Assembly: GCA_030054235.1 (NCBI GenBank)
Contig: JASGCG010000138.1
Location: 1-5,272 of the forward strand
Source of the DNA: Bacteroidia bacterium
GTDB lineage: Bacteria > Planctomycetota > Phycisphaerae > Phycisphaerales > SM1A02
Length of the DNA stretch: 5,272 bases
Direction of reading: 5' to 3'
Shown here: piece by piece, positions 1 to 5,143 of the stretch
Layout: each line of letters opens with the position of its first letter
Numbering within the stretch: the first letter of the stretch is position 1
The notes under the pieces: model-generated
Seen by the model: only the letters and a program-made list of their open reading frames with translations
The model's database searches: none
Told to the model about the DNA's origin: nothing
Position numbers and translations under genes: made by a program

Positions 1-368
1 ACGCGCACCGCGACACCTGCCGCAGCCGCAGCGGGCATGCCGTGGCAGACCGCCTCGCCTGGTGCCGTGTGTTCGTGCTGCCGAGCTGGCGCGAGGGAAC
101 GCCGCACAGCGTGCTCGAGGCGATGGCCGCGGGCCGGGCGGTCGTCACCAACGACGTGCCCGGCTGCAGGCAGTGCGTGGAGGATGAGGTCACGGGCCTG
201 CTCGTCGAGCGCGGGAATGTCGACGCCCTGTCGCGAGCGATGCAGTCGCTGATGCAGGATCACGCGCGGACCGATGCGATGGGCCGCGCGGGCCGGGCGC
301 GCGCCGAGCGGGTGTTCGATGCGCGGACCGTGGCGCAGGAGACCCTCGCCACGATGGAGCTGGGGTGA
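1..368 (+). CDS. Glycosyltransferase family 4 (GT4-type), C-terminal part, 5' end outside window
   Basis: The open frame runs from base 3 with no start needed and gives 121 residues before TGA at 366-368. It is the second Rossmann lobe of a GT-B retaining glycosyltransferase. Around residues 23-39 (window numbering) it reads VFVLPSWREGTPHSVLEAMA, which holds the family's EX7E pair (E31 and E39). This is followed by the usual GRAVVTNDVPGC loop and a VTGLLVERGNVDAL segment, which in the family lines the nucleotide-sugar site. The C-terminal helix (AGRARAERVFDARTVAQE) is also typical. Known relatives add a sugar to a lipid-linked or polysaccharide acceptor at the cytoplasmic face of the membrane. 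The donor and acceptor cannot be read from this fragment. The GTG at 42 lies inside the conserved domain and is not the true start. The gene converges on the minus-strand gene ending at 375. No T-tailed terminator is visible in the 6-base gap. Confidence 0.92.
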   Translation, partial: AHRDTCRSRSGHAVADRLAWCRVFVLPSWREGTPHSVLEAMAAGRAVVTNDVPGCRQCVEDEVTGLLVERGNVDALSRAMQSLMQDHARTDAMGRAGRARAERVFDARTVAQETLATMELG

Positions 369-374
369 GGTGGC

Positions 375-1385
375 TTAGGGCTGCTTCAGCAGGTCTTCGG
401 CTCTTTCAACCAGATTTTCCGCCTTGTCCACCATGGACTGGAGACGCTTCTTTAGGGCTTCAGCTCGCGGACCGTCCTGTTGCTTTGCTGACGCTATGTC
501 TGCTCGCTGCTTAGCTACGTCTCGCTGCACATTGGTCAGCTGCTTGTCGATCTTCGCCAGTTCGACTTGCGTCTTTCGCACTGCATCGCCGAATTCCTCA
601 ACTTGCTTGCCGCCGCACCACTGGAGCGCTTCCTTTCGGTCGAGGACTGGCGCCGGAAAAACCGGTGCCGCCGTAGCGAGGAGAGATTCCAGAAGAACCA
701 GGGTTTCCGCAGCTGCCTTGGACTCTCTGGCGCTCCCGCCCGGGGCTGTTCTCCTTCCCTGCATCCCTCCCGTGCTTCCCCCAGTTCCCCCCTTGATGGA
801 GTCGAACATTGCTGTCCGGTCCAATCCCTGCAAAGGGCGTGGCTGTGCGAGAGAAGGCGAAACCGAACGCCGGCTGGGGGAAGTTTTGTCGGGGCCTTGA
901 TCCAGCATGCTTGACATCGACTTCACGGCTGCTGCCGATCCAACCCACTGATCGCATGACAACGCGATGCACCATGTTTCCGCACAGTCCGCTGTGACAA
1001 AGGCAACGATCTGAAGTCCCCGTGTCTGCGCATCTTTGATGGCCCGAATGAAATCCACCATGGAATCATGCCGGCCATTCATTGCCGAAAGCTCAACGAG
1101 AATCGAACGCACAGCCCCCTTTTCGGCTGCTTCGATCGCCTTGGCGAATTCAGCCGCCGACATGCCGACCGAGCCCACCACCCCAATCGACGCTCCCGGC
1201 TGAATCACCGCACACGGCCCAAGGACAGGAGCGGGCTTGCTGGAGACTGAATCGGTCACAACTAAAGGCTTGGCGGGCGGATCGTTGGGAGGGGCTGGCC
1301 CCTGCGGTGTTGGCCCCGTTGGCGCTTGGTTGCCGTAAAGCACAAGCGCAAGCAGAGAAGGGAACCATGTCATGTGATAGTTCAT
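375..1385 (-). CDS. Exported ClpP/SppA/NfeD-fold-like protein, probably without catalytic serine, with C-terminal coiled coil
   Basis: This is a 336-residue protein of uncertain function. Residues 1-20 form a short hydrophobic leader (WFPSLLALVLYGNQA), weak for a signal peptide. A Pro-rich linker (21-55) follows. Residues 66-155 look like the crotonase/ClpP fold of the SppA and NfeD proteases: a GVVGSVG strand, an AEFAKAIEAAEKG helix, a SILVELSAMNG strand-turn matching the family's IDTPGG region, then IVAFVTADCAETWCIALSCDQWVG. That last stretch aligns with the family's A-S-A-G...IALACD nucleophile helix, but the serine position falls on Ala135, so protease activity is doubtful. Residues 160-222 are Gly/Ser/Pro-rich and look disordered. 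Residues 250-260 resemble the family's EAL-x-x-G segment. Residues 266-334 are a charged heptad-like coiled coil. ATG at 1385 has no SD, and ATG at 1373 (Met5) is an alternative. G+C is lower than in its neighbours. The fold call is by eye, so the family assignment is moderate. Confidence 0.75.
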   Translation of the reverse strand: MNYHMTWFPSLLALVLYGNQAPTGPTPQGPAPPNDPPAKPLVVTDSVSSKPAPVLGPCAVIQPGASIGVVGSVGMSAAEFAKAIEAAEKGAVRSILVELSAMNGRHDSMVDFIRAIKDAQTRGLQIVAFVTADCAETWCIALSCDQWVGSAAAVKSMSSMLDQGPDKTSPSRRSVSPSLAQPRPLQGLDRTAMFDSIKGGTGGSTGGMQGRRTAPGGSARESKAAAETLVLLESLLATAAPVFPAPVLDRKEALQWCGGKQVEEFGDAVRKTQVELAKIDKQLTNVQRDVAKQRADIASAKQQDGPRAEALKKRLQSMVDKAENLVERAEDLLKQP

Positions 1386-1468
1386 AAGTTTGTTTATATT
1401 TTAACCGCAACAGTCGCCATTCGCTCACAGATTTTCGCGATTGTTGCGCTACGAGAATGAATTCTGAC
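1386..1468 (-). promoter_or_regulatory. AT-rich spacer between tRNA-Leu and the ClpP-fold-like gene; possible promoter
   Basis: This 83-base gap is much richer in A+T than the rest of the window. On the minus strand TTAAAATATAAAC lies just upstream of the ATG at 1385. It contains -10-like hexamers (TAAAAT, TATAAA) but is very close to the start codon, so a transcript from it would be nearly leaderless. No convincing -35 was found. A 7-base inverted repeat (CGCAACA at 1406-1412, TGTTGCG at 1442-1448) is separated by 29 bases and has no T run. The gene could instead be read through from the tRNA gene upstream. Confidence 0.3.
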
Positions 1469-1554
1469 TGAGCCCTCCCGGACTCGAACCGGGATGCCGT
1501 GTGACCGGCGAGGGATTTTAAGTCCCCTGCGTCTGCCAATTCCGCCAAGGGCCC
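1469..1554 (-). tRNA. tRNA-Leu, anticodon UAA
   Basis: The minus strand folds into a full 86-nt class II tRNA. The acceptor stem pairs GGGCCCT (1554-1548) with AGGGCTC (1476-1470), with one G-U pair, and the discriminator base A is at 1469. The anticodon stem GGGGA/TCCCT closes the loop CTTAAAA, giving anticodon TAA, which decodes the leucine codons UUA and UUG. A long variable arm with a GCCG/CGGC stem, as expected for tRNA-Leu, precedes the T arm (CCCGG, loop TTCGAGT, CCGGG). The D arm holds AATTGGCAGA. The bases after A73 are GTC, so CCA is not encoded and must be added by a CCA-adding enzyme. The gene lies 22 bases downstream of the deaminase-reductase gene and 84 bases upstream of the ClpP-fold-like gene, all on one strand. 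Confidence 0.97.
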
Positions 1555-1576
1555 GACCTTTGCAGGCTACCTCGAC

Positions 1577-2458
1577 TCAGTGCAGGAGCTTCGGCAACTC
1601 GCGCTCGACCCAGGTGCGGATCTCGTCGCGCACGCGGCGGTAGTGCGGCATGGCTTCGTCGTCCGTGCGCGCGCCTTGGGCCAGGTGCGGCGGATCGTCG
1701 AACGGAACATGCACGCGGCGCACCGCGCCGGGCATCGCCGGGCATGACTGGTCCGCGCCTGAGCAGACGGTCACAGCCACATCGAGCTTGCCGGGCAGAT
1801 CTCCCACGGTCTTGCTGGCGTGACCGCTGATGTCGATGCCAACCTCGGCCATCGCGCGCACTGCGAGCGGATTCAACGTGCTCGCGCGGACGCCGGCGCT
1901 GAAGGCATCAAGCCGCGCTCCGTGCACGGCACGCGCCCAGCCTTCGGCCATCTGGCTCCGGCAGCTGTTGGCGGTGCAGACGAACGCCACCTGATGTCGG
2001 TAGTGCTCGCCGATGTCCTCGGCCCAGAGCCCGGGCTTCTCGCGCTGCAGGCGGTGCATGAGTTCCACGCAACGCGGGTCATCGAGCACCAGCACCTCGG
2101 CACCCGCCTCGGCGAGCCAGCGCTCCGCACCCATGAAGGTGCGATGCTCACCGATCACGACCCGCGGGACCTTGTAGAGGACCGCCGTGCCGGTGCACAT
2201 CGGGCACGGGCTCAGCGTGCTCACCAGCGTGAGCTCGGACCAGTCGGTACGGCGGCCTGCGTTGCGGATGCAGTCCATCTCGGCATGCAGGATGGGATCG
2301 CCCGACTGCACGCGCTGGTTGTGGCCGCGCGCCACGATCGTGCCGTCGGCGCGCGCGAGCACGCTGCCAATCGGGATCCCGCCCTCGCTCCAGCCCTTCT
2401 CGGCCTGCTCGATGGCGGCATCCATCAGTCGCAGCGCAGTCGTTCGATCGATCGTCAT
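1577..2458 (-). CDS. Fusion: yeast-type cytosine deaminase (N) + thioredoxin-coupled arsenate reductase ArsC (C)
   Basis: This is one uninterrupted 293-residue frame with two complete enzymes. Residues 1-151 are a zinc CDA-fold deaminase. GHN (45-47) is the substrate loop, H58-A-E60 carries the zinc ligand and the catalytic glutamate, and PCPMC supplies C85 and C88. It ends in WAEDIGE (145-151), the same tail as yeast cytosine deaminase (WFEDIGE), where the Asp binds the base. It therefore probably converts cytosine, or a related base, to uracil. After four linker residues, 156-293 is a low-molecular-weight-phosphatase-fold ArsC. C161-TANSC-R167 is the CX5R anion loop, and C232 and C239 match the 7-residue spacing of the redox pair C82/C89 in the plasmid pI258 enzyme. 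The FDDPP loop (253-257) supplies the acid. This domain would reduce arsenate to arsenite using thioredoxin. ATG at 2458 is chosen because it has AGGAG six bases upstream and begins the deaminase domain. The frame stays open further upstream, but only antisense to the phospholipase gene. No other ars gene is visible. Confidence 0.93.
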   Translation of the reverse strand: MTIDRTTALRLMDAAIEQAEKGWSEGGIPIGSVLARADGTIVARGHNQRVQSGDPILHAEMDCIRNAGRRTDWSELTLVSTLSPCPMCTGTAVLYKVPRVVIGEHRTFMGAERWLAEAGAEVLVLDDPRCVELMHRLQREKPGLWAEDIGEHYRHQVAFVCTANSCRSQMAEGWARAVHGARLDAFSAGVRASTLNPLAVRAMAEVGIDISGHASKTVGDLPGKLDVAVTVCSGADQSCPAMPGAVRRVHVPFDDPPHLAQGARTDDEAMPHYRRVRDEIRTWVERELPKLLH

Positions 2459-2508
2459 GGGGTGCTCCTGGTCGGCGGCGAGCCGACTGATCGGTACCGT
2501 AGTGCTCG
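2459..2508. promoter_or_regulatory. Divergent intergenic region with two palindromes
   Basis: These 50 bases separate the divergent start codons of the deaminase-reductase fusion and the phospholipase. They contain a perfect hairpin, GTCGGC (2471-2476) / GCCGAC (2482-2487) with a 5-base loop, and an 8-base palindrome CGGTACCG (2492-2499). Either could be an operator serving both genes, or could simply structure the leader. The SD of the minus-strand gene (AGGAG in its own sense) lies at the left edge. No clear -35/-10 pair fits in the space, so at least one promoter probably lies inside a neighbouring coding region. Confidence 0.3.
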
Positions 2509-3672
2509 ATGCGCGCCGCCGCCATGTCACTTGCCGCACTCCTCGTCGTTCTGCCGTGCAACGGCCGAGCCGACGATCACGGAGCACCGCCGGATGCAGC
2601 GCCTCGATTGACCGCCGCCACCATCTGCACCGGACCGTTTCCACCGGGCATGCGCCTGAACGATCTCCAAATCGTCGGCACGCACAACTCGTATCACGTG
2701 GCCCCGCCCACGGGCCTCTACACACTCTTTGCCGAGCGGGCCCGCGCGTGGCAGTACACGCACGCAACCCTGCCCACGCAGCTGAACGACCAGAACATCC
2801 GCGCGCTCGAGCTCGATGTGCACCATGACCCGCAGGGCGGCCTGTTCCGCAACCCGCTCTTTGGACACGGTGCGTCGGCACTGCTGAAACAGCCCGGATT
2901 CAAGGTCTTCCACGTTCCGTCGGTCGATCAAGGCACGCGGTGCGTGCTCCTGAGGGATGCGCTGGCGCAGATCGCCGCATGGAGCAGCGAGCACCCGGGC
3001 CACGTGCCGATCCTGATCCAGCTCGAGCTCAAGGAGTCAGGCTACGACGGCCCCGGCGGCTTCCGGATCGATCCACCACCGCCCTTCGATGCCGCCGCGC
3101 TCGATGCGCTCGATTCGGTGATCCGCGACACGATCGGTGCAGAGCGGCTCATCACGCCGGATCGTGTGCGCGGCGATGCGGGCACGCTTGAAGAGGCCGT
3201 GACCACGCGCGGATGGCCTGAACTCACCCACGCCGCGGGGCACGTGATGATCATCCTTGAATGCGGCAGCCGCGCACGAGCCACGTACCTCGATGGCCGC
3301 CCTAGCGGCCAAGGGCGCGCGTGCTTCGTCAATGCACCCGTCGGTACGCCGGCCGCGGCGTACCTCGTCGTGAATGATCCCGTCGGCCAAGGCGAACGGA
3401 TCAGGGATCTGGTGCGCCGCGGCTACATGGTGCGCACGCGTGCCGATGCGGATCTGCGCGAGGTGCGCGCGAACGATCCGGCTCGTCGCGATGCGGCATT
3501 CGCCAGCGGCGCCAACGTGGTCAGCACCGATGCTCCCGTGCCGTGCAGCGAACTGGGCAGCGCATACGTCTGCGGGCTTCCCGAAGGCGGTTGCTGGCGA
3601 CGATCGCCCGTGGCGCGCCAGCGCACGTCGGGTGAACCCGAGCCTGCCGCACCGTCGGCGCCGCGCCCCTGA
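2509..3672 (+). CDS. Secreted Ca2+-dependent phosphoinositide-specific phospholipase C-like protein
   Basis: The 387-residue protein starts with a signal peptide (MRAAAMSLAALLVVLPCNGRA, cleavage near residue 21), so it probably acts outside the cytoplasm. The rest looks like the bacterial Ca2+-dependent PI-PLC family, a TIM-barrel phosphodiesterase. IVGTHNSYH (55-63) carries the first catalytic His (H59) and a Ca2+ ligand (N60). ELDVHHDP (101-108) carries acidic Ca2+ ligands, and FHVPSVDQGTRC (134-145) the second His (H135). IQLELKE (170-176) is a later strand with acidic residues. The closing strands GYMVRTRADAD (305-315) and ANVVSTDAP (335-343) are also characteristic. Family members cleave phosphoinositides or related phosphodiesters; the substrate here is unknown. 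An in-frame TAG at 2500-2502 limits the start to ATG 2509 or 2524, and 2509 is preferred because Arg2 gives the signal peptide a charge. No SD is visible. The last 20 residues are Pro/Ala-rich and look like a disordered tail. Confidence 0.88.
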   Translation: MRAAAMSLAALLVVLPCNGRADDHGAPPDAAPRLTAATICTGPFPPGMRLNDLQIVGTHNSYHVAPPTGLYTLFAERARAWQYTHATLPTQLNDQNIRALELDVHHDPQGGLFRNPLFGHGASALLKQPGFKVFHVPSVDQGTRCVLLRDALAQIAAWSSEHPGHVPILIQLELKESGYDGPGGFRIDPPPPFDAAALDALDSVIRDTIGAERLITPDRVRGDAGTLEEAVTTRGWPELTHAAGHVMIILECGSRARATYLDGRPSGQGRACFVNAPVGTPAAAYLVVNDPVGQGERIRDLVRRGYMVRTRADADLREVRANDPARRDAAFASGANVVSTDAPVPCSELGSAYVCGLPEGGCWRRSPVARQRTSGEPEPAAPSAPRP

Positions 3673-3720
3673 TATCACTCGCGAATCGTCATTTTCGATC
3701 ACGACCAGACAGGATCCACC

Positions 3721-4560
3721 ATGAGTACATCACCCGCACCGAGCGCCGCTGACGTCATGACCGTTCCCGTCCAGCACGGCATGTTCTGCTGGTTCGAGCA
3801 CCACAGCGCATCGCCGGAACGCGCCGTCGAGTACTGGACAGCCCTTGTGGGTGGCGAGCACGCCGCCGTACCGCTGCCCTGCGGGAACACGATGCACCTG
3901 ATGAACTCAGGCCAGCACCACCGCTGGTCGCTCCGCGCATTGGCAGGATGCCCCGCGCTGCTGATCGAGCGCGGACCGCACTGGCTGCCCTTCGTGGCGG
4001 TCGATGACACCGACGCTGCCCATGCGCGCGCGCTGGAACTCGGTGCGCGCAGCGTCGCGGCTCCGCACGACAACGGCATGGGTCGTGGCGCGATCATCGA
4101 GGATCCGCAGGGCGCGGCCCTCGGACTCTTCACGGCAGCTCCGGGCGCGACCGATGGCGTGAATCCGCACGGCCACGGCTTCATGTGCTGGTGCGAACTG
4201 GTCACGCCCGACCCGAAGGCGAGCGCGGCGTTCCTCGCGCACGTCCTGGGGTGGACCTCCACAGAGCAAGACATGGGCGCGTTCACGGTCACGATCGCCA
4301 GTGCGAACGGCCACCCTGTTGCCAGTCTCTGGAAGCAGTGCGCCGACGATGCGCACCCGTGGAAGCGCGCACGCTGGTACCCCTACGTGCAAGTCAACGC
4401 GATGGAGACCGCTGCGGCGCACGCGAAGGCACTCGGCGCCAGGCTGCCGTGCGACATCATGCCGATCCCCGGCGTGGGTCGGTGGCAACCCACCTACGAC
4501 CCGACCGGCTGCGAAACCGCGCTGCTTGAGCCGTCGCAGCGTGCCCCGAAGGATTCTTGA
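3721..4560 (+). CDS. Tandem VOC (glyoxalase-fold) domain protein
   Basis: The 279-residue cytoplasmic protein has two similar halves. Domain 1 (about 17-140) begins GMFCWFEHHSASPERAVEYW and ends GAALGLFTA. Domain 2 (about 152-272) begins GFMCWCELVTPDPKASAAF and ends CETALLEP. This is the pattern of the two-domain VOC group annotated as predicted lactoylglutathione lyase or hydroxylase-like proteins (COG3324), where each half starts with W-x-E-L-x-T-x-D-P. Domain 1 reads WFEHHSASP, so its start is divergent, while domain 2 keeps WCELVTPDP. Each VOC domain packs paired beta-alpha-beta-beta-beta units around a metal or substrate site; E26 and E159 occupy the usual first-strand acidic positions. 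The reaction cannot be deduced, and similar proteins range from dioxygenases to antibiotic-binding proteins. ATG 3721 has AGGA eight bases upstream. The gene starts 48 bases after the phospholipase stop with no terminator between, so co-transcription is possible. Confidence 0.88.
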   Translation: MSTSPAPSAADVMTVPVQHGMFCWFEHHSASPERAVEYWTALVGGEHAAVPLPCGNTMHLMNSGQHHRWSLRALAGCPALLIERGPHWLPFVAVDDTDAAHARALELGARSVAAPHDNGMGRGAIIEDPQGAALGLFTAAPGATDGVNPHGHGFMCWCELVTPDPKASAAFLAHVLGWTSTEQDMGAFTVTIASANGHPVASLWKQCADDAHPWKRARWYPYVQVNAMETAAAHAKALGARLPCDIMPIPGVGRWQPTYDPTGCETALLEPSQRAPKDS

Positions 4561-4639
4561 GTTTCACGTTGCGCTGAAATCACTGGCTTTCCTGCGGTCG
4601 TGGCTTGTGCCTTTCTTCACGAACCACTGATTCCAGAGC

Positions 4640-4686
4640 AAAATCGCGTCTTCACGAAGTGAACGGCTGTTTTTGACGCGATTTTT
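4640..4686 (+). terminator. Intrinsic terminator with nested hairpin after the VOC gene
   Basis: A perfect 11-base stem AAAATCGCGTC (4640-4650) / GACGCGATTTT (4675-4685) is followed by a T run ending at 4686. Its 24-base loop contains a second perfect hairpin, TTCAC-GAA-GTGAA (4651-4663), stacked directly on the 5' arm. It lies 79 bases after the VOC stop codon and would end the phospholipase-VOC transcript. The nested hairpin is more elaborate than a standard terminator. Confidence 0.75.
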
Positions 4687-4689
4687 ATC

Positions 4690-4784
4690 GGTTGGGTCCG
4701 ATCTGCACCGATCCAACCCGTGCAGCCAAGGAAAGCGCACGGTGCGCGGGCTGCACTCTCACCAACTGCACAGGAGGCAGTCAC
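4690..4784 (+). promoter_or_regulatory. Structured leader of the small membrane protein gene, with alternative hairpins
   Basis: Hairpin A is GGTTGGGTC (4690-4698) / GATCCAACC (4710-4718), 9 pairs with one G-U. Hairpin B is GTGCAGCC (4720-4727) / GGCTGCAC (4749-4756), enclosing a nested GCGCA-CGG-TGCGC (4735-4747). A competing stem CTGCAC (4703-4708) / GTGCAG (4720-4725) would break both. A further CTGCAC copy (4766-4771) touches the SD and could pair with the same GTGCAG. CTGC (4766-4769) / GCAG (4777-4780) would place most of the SD in a hairpin loop. One GTGCAG with three possible partners suggests a switchable or protein-bound leader. No known riboswitch class was recognised. A TTGACG (-35-like, 4673-4678) sits inside the upstream terminator, but its matching -10 is poor. 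Confidence 0.4.
4772..4777 (+). promoter_or_regulatory. Strong ribosome binding site AGGAGG
   Basis: A full AGGAGG lies seven bases before ATG 4785 and fixes the start of the small membrane protein. It is the best SD in the window. Most other genes here have weak or partial sites, which suggests high expression of this one. Confidence 0.85.
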
Positions 4785-5021
4785 ATGAAGGCGTTCGACA
4801 CTCTCAAGACCTGGACCAGCGAATTCATCGACATCGCGATGCTGTTCATCGCCGTGGGCGTGCTTGCCCAGATCATCTTCGGCAAGACGAACACGTGGTT
4901 CTTCGGTGGCATCACCGACAACCTCATGAGCTTCATCTCGGGCTTCGGCAACAACGGCCTCGTCGGCCTGATCGCGCTGATGGTCATCCTGGCCGTCTTC
5001 AGCAAGCGCTCGACGACCTGA
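4785..5021 (+). CDS. Small two-helix membrane protein of unknown function (78 aa)
   Basis: I do not recognise a named family. The protein has a short amphipathic start (MKAFDTLKTWTSEF), a first hydrophobic segment (about 15-32, IDIAMLFIAVGVLAQIIF), a polar and glycine-rich middle (GKTNTWFFGGITDNLMSFISGFGNNG) and a second hydrophobic segment (about 59-72, LVGLIALMVILAVF), then a basic tail (SKRSTT). It is therefore probably an inner-membrane hairpin with both ends on the same side, and the basic tail suggests they are cytoplasmic. The size and two-helix layout recall holins and small membrane regulators, but no phage genes are nearby and nothing further supports this. It is a single-gene transcription unit: a terminator before it, a structured leader, a near-consensus SD, and a strong terminator 35 bases after the stop. 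A GTG at 4692 in the same frame is rejected as the start because it lies in the leader and lacks an SD. Confidence 0.85.
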   Translation: MKAFDTLKTWTSEFIDIAMLFIAVGVLAQIIFGKTNTWFFGGITDNLMSFISGFGNNGLVGLIALMVILAVFSKRSTT

Positions 5022-5056
5022 GTTCCGGTCCTTTCTCCTTCGAATCACAGGCGACT

Positions 5057-5089
5057 CGGCCGGGCCCCTGCCCGGCCGTTCGCTTTTTT
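5057..5089 (+). terminator. Intrinsic terminator after the small membrane protein gene
   Basis: A perfect 9-base G+C-rich stem CGGCCGGGC (5057-5065) / GCCCGGCCG (5070-5078) with a CCCT loop is followed by TTCGC and a six-T run (5084-5089). It begins 35 bases after the stop at 5021. This is a textbook Rho-independent terminator, although the T run is set five bases away from the stem. Confidence 0.88.
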
Positions 5090-5143
5090 GGCGATCGCCC
5101 TCCGCGCGTAGGATCCTCCGGCGCTCCAACCCAAGGAACCACC

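Noticed and set aside
381..392. CTGCTTCAGCAG hairpin as terminator for the convergent genes
   Set aside because: The stem is only four or five pairs, lies within coding sequence and has no T run.
935..946. CCGATCCAACCC also present at 4708-4719, considered as a dispersed repeat
   Set aside because: Only 12 bases, one copy inside a coding region and no further shared sequence around either copy; likely chance.
1820..2611. A 263-residue plus-strand open frame
   Set aside because: It is the complement of the fusion gene; the sequence is His/Arg/Ala-rich with no recognisable motif, as expected for an antisense shadow in high-GC DNA.
2459..2881. Upstream extension of the deaminase-reductase frame by 141 residues
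   Set aside because: It is antisense to the phospholipase gene, Arg/Cys/Ala-rich without domain features, and the internal ATG at 2458 has an SD and begins the deaminase domain.
3037..3702. A 221-residue minus-strand open frame across the phospholipase gene
   Set aside because: Low-complexity Arg/Ala composition, while the plus strand has clear conserved motifs.
4692..4784. GTG start giving a 109-residue version of the small membrane protein
   Set aside because: The extra residues are Cys/Thr-rich and fall in the structured leader; AGGAGG sits just before ATG 4785.
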